NCBI GenBank assembly: GCA_025965475.1
Contig: JAOPWV010000200.1
Coordinates: 1-63,407 of the forward strand
DNA: 63,407 bases
DNA from: Frankiales bacterium
GTDB lineage: Bacteria > Actinomycetota > Actinomycetes > Mycobacteriales > SCTD01
Direction: 5' to 3'
The stretch's first letter is position 1. The number at the start of each line of letters is the position of its first letter. The notes under the pieces are model-generated. The model did not search any database and was not told where the DNA came from. It saw only the letters and a list, made by a program, of their open reading frames with translations. A program made the translations under genes and the position numbers. Below, one piece after another: positions 51,839-60,313 of the stretch.

Positions 51839-52441
51839 GTGACCGCCCTCGACGAGCGGCAGCAGCCCGCATCGTCCCCCGACCCTGCCGACGCTGCCGA
51901 GCTCAGGGTCGGTACGACGGTGTGGCTGACCGGCCTGCCGAGCGCCGGCAAGACCACGCTGGCCACGGCCCTGGCCGAGCGGCTGCGCGCCGACGGTGTC
52001 GAGCGGGTCGAACTGCTCGACGGCGACGAGGTCCGGGAGTTCCTGTCCAAGGGCCTGGGCTTCACCCGTGAGGACCGGGACACCAACGTCCTGCGCATCG
52101 GCTGGGTCGCCGCGACGCTGGCCCGCCACGGCGTGGTCGTGCTGGCCAGCGTGATCAGCCCGTTCGCCGCGACGCGCGACGAGGTGCGAGCCCTGCACGG
52201 GAAGAAGGACGCCGGCTTCCTCGAGGTGCACGTCGCGACGCCCGTCGAGGTCTGCAGCGAGCGGGACGTGAAGGGCCTCTACGCCAAGCAGCGCTCCGGC
52301 GAGCTCACCGGTCTCACCGGCGTCGACGCGCCGTACGAGCCGCCGTCCGACCCGGAGGCGGTCGTCCGCACGCACGAGCAGACGCGGGACGAGTCCGTCG
52401 CCCAGCTGCACGCGCTGCTGCTCGAGCGGGGCGTCCTGTGA
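51839..52441 (+). CDS. cysC: Adenylyl-sulfate (APS) kinase
   Basis: The 200-residue P-loop kinase phosphorylates APS to PAPS. It has GLPSAGKTT (Walker A near residue 39), LLDGDEVREFLSKGLGF, DRDTNVLRIG and the lid DVKGLYAKQRSGELTGLTG. The GTG at 51839 has GGAGGAA at good spacing; the track ORF starting at 51647 includes the leader region. It heads an eight-gene operon with overlapping or near-overlapping genes through 59336. Confidence 0.93.
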   Translation: MTALDERQQPASSPDPADAAELRVGTTVWLTGLPSAGKTTLATALAERLRADGVERVELLDGDEVREFLSKGLGFTREDRDTNVLRIGWVAATLARHGVVVLASVISPFAATRDEVRALHGKKDAGFLEVHVATPVEVCSERDVKGLYAKQRSGELTGLTGVDAPYEPPSDPEAVVRTHEQTRDESVAQLHALLLERGVL

Positions 52442-53367
52442 CCGGCCTCCTGACCGAGCTGGGCCAGCAGGCCGGCCAGCTGAGCCAGCTCGACGTCCTC
52501 GAGGCCGAGAGCATCCACGTGATGCGCGAGGTCGCCGCGGAGTTCGAGCGGCCCGGCCTGCTGTTCTCCGGCGGCAAGGACTCGATCGTCATGCTCCGCC
52601 TGGCCGAGAAGGCGTTCTGGCCGGCACGCATCCCGTTCCCGCTGGTGCACGTCGACACCGGGCACAACTTCGAGGAGGTCCTCGCCTTCCGCGACAAGCG
52701 GGCCGACGAGCTGCAGGCGCGGCTCGTCGTCGCCAAGGTGCAGGACGACATCGACGCCGGCCGGGTGGTCGAGGTGCCGGGCGGCCTGCGCAACCCGCTG
52801 CAGACCACGACCCTGCTGCGCGCCATCGAGGAGGGCCGGTACGACGCGGTCTTCGGCGGGGCCCGCCGTGACGAGGAGAAGGCCCGCGCGAAGGAGCGCT
52901 TCTTCTCCTTCCGCGACTCCTTCGGCCAGTGGGACCCGAAGAACCAGCGGCCCGAGCTGTGGAACCTCTACAACGGCCGCCACAACCCGGGCGAGCACAT
53001 CCGGGTCTTCCCGCTCTCCAACTGGACCGAGCTCGACATCTGGCGCTACATCGCCCGCGAGGGCATCGCGGTGCCGGACATCTACTACGCGCACGAGCGT
53101 GAGGTGTTCGAGCGCGACGGGATGCTCCTGGGCGTCACCGAGCACTCCATGCCGCGCGACGGCGAAGTGGTGAGCACCCGCACGGTGCGCTACCGGACGG
53201 TGGGCGACGCCTCCTGCACCGGCGCCGTCGCCTCGCCGGCGCGTACGCCGGAGGAGGTCATCGAGGAGATCGCCGTGACCCGCATCACCGAGCGCGGGGC
53301 GACCCGCGCCGACGACCGGGCCAGCGAGGCCGCCATGGAAGACCGCAAGAAGGAGGGGTACTTCTGA
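52438..53367 (+). CDS. cysD: Sulfate adenylyltransferase subunit 2
   Basis: The 309-residue N-type ATP pyrophosphatase subunit of ATP sulfurylase shows LLFSGGKDSIVML (PP loop), FPLVHVDTGHNFEEVLAFRD, GGARRDEEKARAKER and WNLYNGRHNPGE. It forms the CysDN complex with the next gene product and makes APS from ATP and sulfate. The GTG overlaps the cysC stop, and the stop overlaps cysN by one base. Confidence 0.95.
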   Translation: MTGLLTELGQQAGQLSQLDVLEAESIHVMREVAAEFERPGLLFSGGKDSIVMLRLAEKAFWPARIPFPLVHVDTGHNFEEVLAFRDKRADELQARLVVAKVQDDIDAGRVVEVPGGLRNPLQTTTLLRAIEEGRYDAVFGGARRDEEKARAKERFFSFRDSFGQWDPKNQRPELWNLYNGRHNPGEHIRVFPLSNWTELDIWRYIAREGIAVPDIYYAHEREVFERDGMLLGVTEHSMPRDGEVVSTRTVRYRTVGDASCTGAVASPARTPEEVIEEIAVTRITERGATRADDRASEAAMEDRKKEGYF

Positions 53368-54644
53368 TGGCCGACCTCCTGCGTTTCGCCACGGCCGGCT
53401 CGGTCGACGACGGCAAGTCCACCCTGATCGGGCGGCTGCTGTTCGACAGCAAGTCTGTCTTCCAGGACCAGCTCGCCGCCGTCGAGCAGACCAGCGCCGA
53501 CCGCGGCGACGACTACACCAACCTCGCGCTGCTCACCGACGGCCTGCGGGCCGAGCGCGAGCAGGGCATCACCATCGACGTCGCCTACCGGTACTTCTCC
53601 ACGCCGGTGCGCTCGTTCATCGTGGCGGACACGCCGGGTCACGTGCAGTACACGCGGAACATGGTCACCGGCGCGTCCACCGCCGACGTGGCGCTCGTCC
53701 TCGTCGACGCGCGCAAGGGCGTCGTCGAGCAGACCCGGCGGCACGCCTCCCTGTCCGCGTTGCTGCGGGTGCCGCACCTGGTGCTCGCGGTCAACAAGAT
53801 GGACCTCGTCGACTACGACCAGCAGGTCTACAACGACATCGTCGCGGACTTCCGCTTCTTCGCGGCCGCTCTCGACCTGCCGGACGTCACGGCCATCCCG
53901 ATCGCCGCCCTGCAGGGCGACAACGTCGTGCACCGCAGCGAGCGGATGGACTGGTACTTCGGGCCTGCGCTGCTCGAGCACCTCGAGCAGGTGCACGTCT
54001 CGCGTGACGACGCGCAGCAGCGCGCGGCCCGGTTCCCGGTCCAGTACGTCATCCGCCCGATGAGCACCGAACGGCCCGACTACCGCGGCTACGCCGGCAC
54101 CCTGGTGTCCGGGACGCTGCGCGTCGGCGACGAGGTCGTGGCCCTGCCGTCCGGCCGGCGTACGACGGTCGAGGGGATCGACACCTTCGACGGGCCCCTG
54201 CAGGAGGCGCTCGCCGGACAGGCCGTCACGGTGCGGCTCACCGACGAGCTCGACGTCAGCCGCGGCGACATGCTGGTCGCCGGCGGCGACGACGCGGTCG
54301 CCCCGACGGTGACGTCGTCGTTCGACGCGACCGTCTGCTGGATGGCCGACGCCCCACTGCGCCCCGGTCAGCGGGTGCTCGTCAAGCACACGACGCGGAC
54401 CGTCAAGGCGATGGTGCAGGCGCTGCACGACCGTCTGGACGTGACCCAGCTGGCGAACGAGCCGGCCGACGTCCTGCGCCTCAACGACATCGGCCGGGTC
54501 ACCCTGCGCACGTCGCAGCCGCTGGCCGTCGACGCGTACGCCGACGACCGCACCACCGGCGCCTTCATCGTCGTCGACGAGGCGACCGGTGCGACCGTCG
54601 GTGCCGGCATGGTCGCCCGCTCCTCGGGTCTGATCCCGGCATGA
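53367..54644 (+). CDS. cysN: Sulfate adenylyltransferase subunit 1 (GTPase)
   Basis: The 425-residue elongation-factor-like GTPase has TAGSVDDGKSTLIGRLLFDSK (G1 motif GSVDDGKST), RAEREQGITIDVAYRYF, ADTPGHVQYTRNM and NKMDL. GTP hydrolysis drives APS formation by CysD. There is no C-terminal APS kinase domain, since CysC is a separate gene here. It overlaps the next gene (ATGA). Confidence 0.95.
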   Translation: MADLLRFATAGSVDDGKSTLIGRLLFDSKSVFQDQLAAVEQTSADRGDDYTNLALLTDGLRAEREQGITIDVAYRYFSTPVRSFIVADTPGHVQYTRNMVTGASTADVALVLVDARKGVVEQTRRHASLSALLRVPHLVLAVNKMDLVDYDQQVYNDIVADFRFFAAALDLPDVTAIPIAALQGDNVVHRSERMDWYFGPALLEHLEQVHVSRDDAQQRAARFPVQYVIRPMSTERPDYRGYAGTLVSGTLRVGDEVVALPSGRRTTVEGIDTFDGPLQEALAGQAVTVRLTDELDVSRGDMLVAGGDDAVAPTVTSSFDATVCWMADAPLRPGQRVLVKHTTRTVKAMVQALHDRLDVTQLANEPADVLRLNDIGRVTLRTSQPLAVDAYADDRTTGAFIVVDEATGATVGAGMVARSSGLIPA

Positions 54645-55687
54645 GGCGCGCGCTGTCGGCCCTGCTCGCGCTCGTCGCCCTCGGGGCGGCGGGCGCCTGT
54701 GGCACGTCGAGCAGCGCCAGCGAGAGGCCCGGTCCGGCGCGCGAGCTGCGACTGGGCTACTTCGCCAACGTCACGCACGCCGCCGCGGTGTACGGCGTCG
54801 GCACCGGGCTGTACCAGCAGGCGCTGGGCGGCACCAAGCTCAGGACGCAGGTGTTCAGCGCCGGGCCGACCGCGGTCGAGGCGCTGTTCGCGGGCGCGGT
54901 CGATGCGGCGTACGTCGGGCCCAACCCGGCCGTGAACGCGTTCGTGCAGAGCAAGGGCGAGGCTGTGCGCATCGTCGCCGGGGCGACCTCCGGCGGGGCC
55001 GCGCTCATCGTGAAGCCGTCGATCACCGACGTCTCGCAGCTGCGCGGCAAGCGCATCGCCGACCCGCAGACGGGCGGCACGCAGGACATCGCGCTGCGGA
55101 CGCTGTTGGCCGCCAACCGGTTCCGGGTCGACACGGCCGGGGCCGGCGAGGTGACGGTCGTCGCGCAGGACAACGGGGCCACCCTCGACCTGTTCAAGGG
55201 CGGCCAGATCGACGGCGGCTGGGTACCCGAACCGTGGGCCTCCCGCCTCGTCCTCGACGGCGGCGGCAAGGTCCTCGTCGACGAGAAGTCCCTGTGGCCG
55301 GGCGGCCGATTCGTCACGACGAACCTGGTCGTGCGCACGCAGTTCCTCGCCGACCACCCGGAGGCCGTCGAAGCGCTGCTGCGCGGGCAGGTCGCGGCCG
55401 ACAAGGCGATCAACGCGGACAAAGCGCGCGCCCAGCAGGTCCTGAACACCCAGCTCAAGGAGCTGACCGGCAAGGCGCTCGCGCCGGCGGTGATCGCCCG
55501 GGCGTTCGCGAACATCGAGCTGACGGAGGACCCCCTCGCCGCCACGCTCAAGACGTCGGCGGAACACGCCCACGCCGTGGGCCTGCTCCGGCAGGCCGAC
55601 CTCAAGGGGATCTACGACCTGACGCTGCTCCGCAAGGTGCTGGGCCGGCCGGTCGACGACGCAGGACTGGGAAGGGCTGAGCCATGA
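54641..55687 (+). CDS. ssuA: ABC transporter substrate-binding lipoprotein, sulfonate/sulfur-source type
   Basis: The 348-residue protein has a lipoprotein signal (LVALGAAGAC, Cys near residue 20, with Ala instead of Leu at -3) and a periplasmic-binding fold with RLGYFANVTHAAAVYG, GPTAVEALFAGAVDAAYVGPNPAVNAF and GGTQDIALRTLL, like SsuA/TauA/nitrate binders. Its location inside the sulfate-reduction operon argues for an aliphatic sulfonate or related sulfur source. Confidence 0.85.
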   Translation: MRRALSALLALVALGAAGACGTSSSASERPGPARELRLGYFANVTHAAAVYGVGTGLYQQALGGTKLRTQVFSAGPTAVEALFAGAVDAAYVGPNPAVNAFVQSKGEAVRIVAGATSGGAALIVKPSITDVSQLRGKRIADPQTGGTQDIALRTLLAANRFRVDTAGAGEVTVVAQDNGATLDLFKGGQIDGGWVPEPWASRLVLDGGGKVLVDEKSLWPGGRFVTTNLVVRTQFLADHPEAVEALLRGQVAADKAINADKARAQQVLNTQLKELTGKALAPAVIARAFANIELTEDPLAATLKTSAEHAHAVGLLRQADLKGIYDLTLLRKVLGRPVDDAGLGRAEP

Positions 55688-56463
55688 CCGTGCTCGAGGA
55701 CCAGGGGACCGTGACGACCACCGCTCCGGCCGTGACGTTGCGGGGCGTCACCAAGCGCTTCGGTCAGGGCCCCAACATCCTGGACGACGTCAGCCTCGAC
55801 GTCGCCGAGGGTGAGTTCCTGTGCCTGCTCGGCGCCTCCGGCTGCGGTAAGTCCACGCTGCTCTCGCTCGTCGCCGGCCTCGACCGGCCCACCACCGGCA
55901 CGGTCGAGGTGCCCGGCGGCCGGGCCGCGCTGATGTTCCAGGAGCCGGCGCTGTTCCCGTGGCTCACCGCGTCGCAGAACGTCGAGCTGGCCCTGCGGCT
56001 GCGCGGTGTCGGGAAGAAGGAGCGCCGCGAGCGGGCCCAGGAGCTGCTGACGCTGGTGCGGCTCAAGGATGCCGGCGGCAAGCGGGTGCACGAGCTGTCC
56101 GGCGGCATGCGGCAGCGCGTCGCGATGGCGCGGGCGCTCGCCCAGGACAGCCACGTGCTGCTCATGGACGAGCCGTTCGCCGCTCTGGACGCGATCACCC
56201 GCGACGTGCTCCACGACGAGCTGGTGCACCTGCGGCAGTCGCAGAAGCTGACCGTGCTGTTCGTGACGCACAACGTGCGCGAGGCGGTACGCCTCGGCGA
56301 CCGGGTGGTGCTGCTGTCGTCGCGCCCCGGCCGCGTCGTCAAGGAGTACGAGGTGAAGATCGGCCAGCCGCGGCGGATCGAGTCGCCCGAGGTCGCCCAG
56401 CTGTCGATGACCGTGACGGACGAGCTGCGCGCCGAGATCCGCCGTCACGGGGGCCAGTCGTGA
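55684..56463 (+). CDS. ssuB: ABC transporter ATP-binding protein, sulfonate-type
   Basis: The 259-residue ATPase has GASGCGKST (Walker A, near residue 60), MFQEPALFPW (Q loop), LSGGMRQRVAMARAL (signature) and LLMDEPFAALDA (Walker B). It belongs to the NitT/TauT group (TauB/SsuB/NrtD). Overlaps both neighbours by 4 bases. Confidence 0.92.
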   Translation: MTVLEDQGTVTTTAPAVTLRGVTKRFGQGPNILDDVSLDVAEGEFLCLLGASGCGKSTLLSLVAGLDRPTTGTVEVPGGRAALMFQEPALFPWLTASQNVELALRLRGVGKKERRERAQELLTLVRLKDAGGKRVHELSGGMRQRVAMARALAQDSHVLLMDEPFAALDAITRDVLHDELVHLRQSQKLTVLFVTHNVREAVRLGDRVVLLSSRPGRVVKEYEVKIGQPRRIESPEVAQLSMTVTDELRAEIRRHGGQS

Positions 56464-57344
56464 GCCTTCTCGACCACCGCGCCAACGATGACCTGGCCTC
56501 GCTCGAGGCCGGGCTCGACGCGCTGGAGAGCAACGAGCGCAAGACCCTGCCGCGCTGGCGGCGCTGGCTGGCGGCCACCTGGCCGCCGCTGGTCGCGGTC
56601 GCGCTGCTCGTCGTCGTCTGGCAGCTCGTCTACAACGCCGGGGTGCTGCCGGCGTACCGCCTGCCGTCGCCCTCGGACGTGCTGGCCAGCCTGCGCGACC
56701 AGTGGCAGGCCGGCACGCTGCAGCAGGCGACGTGGAACAGCGTCCGCCGCGGCGGTCTGGGCTTCCTCGCCTCACTGGCGATCGGTACGCCGCTCGGCCT
56801 GCTGGTCGGCCGGGTCCGGTCCGTGCGCCGGGCCATCGGCCCGATCCTGTCCGGCCTGCAGAGCCTGCCGTCGGTCGCCTGGGTGCCCGCCGCGATCCTG
56901 TGGTTCGGCCTGTCCGACGCGACCATCTACTTCGTCGTGCTCATGGGCGCCGTGCCCTCCATCGCCAACGGCATGGTGTCCGGCCTGGACCAGGTGCCGC
57001 CGCTGTACCTGCGCGTCGGCCGGGTGCTGGGCGCCCGCGGCCTCGCCTCGGCCCGGCACGTGCTGCTGCCGGCGGCCCTGCCCGGCTACGTCGGCGGCCT
57101 CCGCCAGGGCTGGGCGTTCTCCTGGCGGTCGCTCATGGCCGCGGAGCTCATCGCCCGTTCGCCCGACCTCGGGCTCGGCGTCGGGCAGTTGCTCGACCAG
57201 AGCCGGCAGCTGCAGGACTTCCCGGGTGTCCTCGCCGGGATCCTGACCATCCTCGTCATCGGCATCGCCATCGAGCTGTGCCTGTTCGCGCCGATCGAGC
57301 GGCGGGTCCTGCGGCGGCGCGGGCTGGTCGCCGCGACATCCTGA
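56460..57344 (+). CDS. ssuC: ABC transporter permease, sulfonate-type
   Basis: The 294-residue protein has a soluble 35-residue N-terminus, about six membrane helices and the inner-loop region GARGLASARHVLLPAALPGYVGGLRQGWAFSW that contacts the ATPase (quoted core is ARHVLLPAALPGY). GTG 56460 overlaps the ssuB stop (GTGA); the longer track ORF is a shadow extension. Completes the importer. Confidence 0.92.
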   Translation: MSLLDHRANDDLASLEAGLDALESNERKTLPRWRRWLAATWPPLVAVALLVVVWQLVYNAGVLPAYRLPSPSDVLASLRDQWQAGTLQQATWNSVRRGGLGFLASLAIGTPLGLLVGRVRSVRRAIGPILSGLQSLPSVAWVPAAILWFGLSDATIYFVVLMGAVPSIANGMVSGLDQVPPLYLRVGRVLGARGLASARHVLLPAALPGYVGGLRQGWAFSWRSLMAAELIARSPDLGLGVGQLLDQSRQLQDFPGVLAGILTILVIGIAIELCLFAPIERRVLRRRGLVAATS

Positions 57345-57348
57345 GGGC

Positions 57349-58515
57349 GTGAACCCCACCCGCTACCCGCTGCACCTGGACCTCGCCGGCCGGCGGGTGC
57401 TCGTGGTCGGCGGGGGACCGGTGGCCGTACGCCGGGTGCGCGGGCTGCTCGACGCGGGCGCGGCCGTCGACGTGGTGGCGTCCGAGGTCTCCCCGGACAT
57501 GCCGGACGTCCCGGTGCAGCGGCGCGCATTCACCGACTCCGACGTGGACGGCGCCTGGCTGGTGCACGCCTGCACCGGCGCTGTCGACGACGGGGTCGCC
57601 GCGGCCTGCGAGGCGCGCCGGATCTGGTGCGTGCGCGCCGACGACGCGGCGCTGTCGGCCGGGTGGGTCCCCGCGGTGGCTCGGGTCGACGACGTCGTCG
57701 TCTCGGTGACCGCCGGCCGTGACCCGCGCCGGGCGACCGGCCTGCGCGACGCCCTCGCGCTCGCCCTGGAGACCGGCGACCTGCCGCTGCGCCGGTCACG
57801 CCCAGGCGCCGGCTCGGTGGCCCTCGTCGGGGGCGGGCCAGGCGATCCCGGACTGCTCACCGTCCGCGGGCGCCGGTTGCTCGCGGGCGCCGACGTCGTC
57901 GTCCGCGACCGGCTCGCCCCGCAGGTCGAGCTGCCCGACGGGGTCGAGGTCGTCGAGGTCGGCAAGACGCCCGGCGGCCTGTCGTGGACCCAGACCGACA
58001 TCTGCCGCCTGCTCGTCGACCGCGCGCTGGCCGGCGCCCGCGTCGTACGCCTCAAGGGCGGTGACGTCCACCTGTTCGCGCGGGGCATCGAGGAGGTCGC
58101 CGCGTGCGTCGACGCGGGGGTGCCCGTGGAGGTCGTGCCGGGTGTCTCCAGCGCGTTCGCGGCCCCGGCGTACGCCGGCATCCCGGTCACCGCGCGCGGG
58201 CTGACCCAGTCGGTGGCGGTGGTCAGCGCGCACCTCCCGCCCGGCGACCCCGGCTCGACGGTCGACTGGGACGCGCTGGCCCGGCTCGGTGGGACGCTCG
58301 TGCTGCTCATGGGCATGGACCGGCTCGCCGCCATCTGCACCGCCCTCGTCGCCGGCGGCCGGCCCGCCGACACCCCGGTCGCGGTCGTCCAGGACGGCTC
58401 GCTGCCGACCCAGGAGGTGGTGGTCACGACGCTGGCCTGCGCCGCCGTCGACGCGGCGGGCCTGCGCGCGCCCGCGGTCGTGGTCGTCGGCGAGGTCGTG
58501 GGGGCGCGCCGATGA
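57349..58515 (+). CDS. cysG: Siroheme synthase, fused precorrin-2 dehydrogenase and uroporphyrinogen-III C-methyltransferase
   Basis: The 388-residue protein has an N-terminal NAD domain (RRVLVVGGGPVAVRR near residue 15) and, from about residue 150, a SAM-dependent methyltransferase with VALVGGGPGDPGLLTVRG, VVRLKGGDVHLFARG, and VVPGVSSAFAAPAYAGIPVTARG (partly quoted). It makes sirohydrochlorin for the siroheme of Sir. Only 4 bases separate it from ssuC. The N-terminal part is shorter than in E. coli CysG, lacking much of the dimerisation region. Confidence 0.92.
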   Translation: MNPTRYPLHLDLAGRRVLVVGGGPVAVRRVRGLLDAGAAVDVVASEVSPDMPDVPVQRRAFTDSDVDGAWLVHACTGAVDDGVAAACEARRIWCVRADDAALSAGWVPAVARVDDVVVSVTAGRDPRRATGLRDALALALETGDLPLRRSRPGAGSVALVGGGPGDPGLLTVRGRRLLAGADVVVRDRLAPQVELPDGVEVVEVGKTPGGLSWTQTDICRLLVDRALAGARVVRLKGGDVHLFARGIEEVAACVDAGVPVEVVPGVSSAFAAPAYAGIPVTARGLTQSVAVVSAHLPPGDPGSTVDWDALARLGGTLVLLMGMDRLAAICTALVAGGRPADTPVAVVQDGSLPTQEVVVTTLACAAVDAAGLRAPAVVVVGEVVGARR

Positions 58516-59336
58516 GCGTGCTGCTCGGGGTCGCCCACGGCTCCCGCGACGAGGGCTCGCAGGAGGTCGTCCGGGGGCTGCTCGCCGGTGCCCGCGCGCT
58601 GCGGCCCGGTCTGCGCACCGAGGCGGCGTACGTCGACAACGCGTCGCCCTCGGTCCGCTCCGCGCTGCAGGCGCTCGCCGACGACGGCGTGGCCGACGTC
58701 GTCGTCGTGCCGCTGCTGCTGACCCCCGCCTCGCACTCGAAGACCGACGTCGCGGCGTCCGTGCAGGCCGGCCGCCTCGACCACCCGGGGATGCGGCTGC
58801 GGTACGGCCGGCCGCTCGGCCCGCACCCGGCGCTCGTCGAGGTCGTCGCCCGGCGGCTGGCCGAGGCCGGTGCCCGCGACGCCGACCCTGTCGTCCTCGT
58901 CGCCGGTGGCTCGCTCGACCCGGACGCGAACGCGCAGATCGCGGCCACGGCCCGCTTGCTGTGGGAGGGACGCGGCTGGCCATCCGTCGACGTCGCGTTC
59001 GCCTCCACGACCCGGCCGACCGTGCCCGAGGCACTGGACCGGCTGCGCCGGCTGGGCCATACCCGCGTCTCGGTGGCGCGCTACTTCCTCGGCCCCGGCC
59101 ACCTGCCCAGGACGGTCGAACGGCAGGCCGCCGCGGCCGACGGGCTGGAGGTCGTCATGTCCGCGCCGCTCGGCGTGGCCGACGAGCTGGCCGCGTTGCT
59201 GCTGGAGAGGTACGACGAGGTGCTCGGCAGCGACATCCGGATGAACTGCGACGCGTGCCTGTACCGGATCGCCTTCCCCGGCCGGGAGGCCGCCGTGGGC
59301 GCCCCGCAGGTGCCGCACAGCCACCCGGAGGATTGA
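58512..59336 (+). CDS. sirB: Sirohydrochlorin ferrochelatase (CbiX/SirB family)
   Basis: The 274-residue two-repeat chelatase has VAHGSRDEGS with the metal-binding His at residue 9 and VVVPLLLTPASHSKTDV with the second His, followed by a second degenerate repeat and a C-terminal Cys/His tail (NCDACLYR, PHSHPED). It inserts Fe into sirohydrochlorin to finish siroheme for Sir. ATG overlaps the cysG stop. Last gene of the cysC operon. Confidence 0.92.
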   Translation: MSVLLGVAHGSRDEGSQEVVRGLLAGARALRPGLRTEAAYVDNASPSVRSALQALADDGVADVVVVPLLLTPASHSKTDVAASVQAGRLDHPGMRLRYGRPLGPHPALVEVVARRLAEAGARDADPVVLVAGGSLDPDANAQIAATARLLWEGRGWPSVDVAFASTTRPTVPEALDRLRRLGHTRVSVARYFLGPGHLPRTVERQAAAADGLEVVMSAPLGVADELAALLLERYDEVLGSDIRMNCDACLYRIAFPGREAAVGAPQVPHSHPED

Positions 59337-59340
59337 CCTC

Positions 59341-59396
59341 AGGCTGCGGTTCTCAGGCTGCGGTTCTCAGGCTGCGGTTCTCAGGCTGCGCTCTCC
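59341..59396. repeat. 14-base tandem repeat at the 3' end of the aldo/keto reductase gene
   Basis: AGGCTGCGGTTCTC is repeated exactly three times (59341-59382) and a fourth diverged copy (59383-59396) encodes the last residues of the reductase. Each copy brings a TGA on the minus strand, and because 14 is not a multiple of 3 the stops fall in all frames. Confidence 0.85.
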
Positions 59397-60247
59397 AGCA
59401 GCCGCCGGGCCTCGTCGTCGAGCCGGACGGCGCCCGCGCCGAGGTTGTCGTCGAGGTGCGCGCGGGAGGACGTGCCGGGGATGACCAGGACCGTCGGGGC
59501 CAGGTCGAGCAGCCAGGCCAGCGCCACCTGCGCCGGCGTAGCGCCGAGGTGGGTGGCGGCGGCCGCGACGGCCGGGGAGGTGAGCACCTGGTTGGTCCCG
59601 CCGAACGCCGAGCCGAGCGGGAAGAACGGCACGAACGCCGTACCGCGCTCGGCGGTCTCCCGCAGCAGCGGCAGGGACGTACGGTCGACGACGTTGAGCG
59701 GGTTCTGCACACAGGCGATGGCGGTCCTCGCGACGGCCGTGCGGTACTGGTCGAGGTCGATGTTGCTGAGCCCGACCCCGGCGATCAGGCCCTCGTCGCG
59801 CATCGCCACCATCGCGTCGAGCTGCTCGTCGAAGCCGGCCTCGCCCGGCATGACCCGCAGGTTCACCGCGCCGAGCTGGTCCACCCCGAGGGTCCGCAGG
59901 TTCTCCTCGACCCCGGCCCGCAGGTCCTCCGGCCGGTTCCACCGCAGCCATGCACCTGACGCGTCCCGCCGCGCGCCCACCTTGCTGACGAGGACGAGGT
60001 CGTCGGGAAACGGGCTCAGCGCCTCGCGCAGCAGCTCGTTGGCGACGACCGGCCCGTAGTACTGGGCGGTGTCGATGTGGTCGACACCCAGCTCCACCGC
60101 GCGGCGCACGACCGCGAGCGCCTCGTCCCGGTCCTGCGGCGGCCCGAACACGCCCGGCCCCGGCAGCTGCATGGCGCCGAAGCCGATCCGCCGCACGGTC
60201 AGGGTGCCGAGGGACGCGGTGCCGGCGGCTGCCGCTGGCAGGTTCAT
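59381..60247 (-). CDS. Aldo/keto reductase
   Basis: The 288-residue NADPH-dependent barrel has RRIGFGAMQLPG, GVDHIDTAQYYGP (catalytic Asp and Tyr), LVSKVGARR (catalytic Lys), and VIPGTSSRAHLDDNLGAG (NADPH phosphate site). It is like YdbC/YajO-type oxidoreductases. The usual catalytic His region reads AVNLRVMPG, so His is not obvious. Its last codons belong to a 14-base tandem repeat. Confidence 0.9.
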   Translation of the reverse strand: MNLPAAAAGTASLGTLTVRRIGFGAMQLPGPGVFGPPQDRDEALAVVRRAVELGVDHIDTAQYYGPVVANELLREALSPFPDDLVLVSKVGARRDASGAWLRWNRPEDLRAGVEENLRTLGVDQLGAVNLRVMPGEAGFDEQLDAMVAMRDEGLIAGVGLSNIDLDQYRTAVARTAIACVQNPLNVVDRTSLPLLRETAERGTAFVPFFPLGSAFGGTNQVLTSPAVAAAATHLGATPAQVALAWLLDLAPTVLVIPGTSSRAHLDDNLGAGAVRLDDEARRLLESAA

Positions 60248-60313
60248 GTGCGGAGCCTAGGTCGGTCCGCCCGCCCCCGCCTGCCGATGTTGCGGCGGGG
60301 GCGGGGGAGCCGC

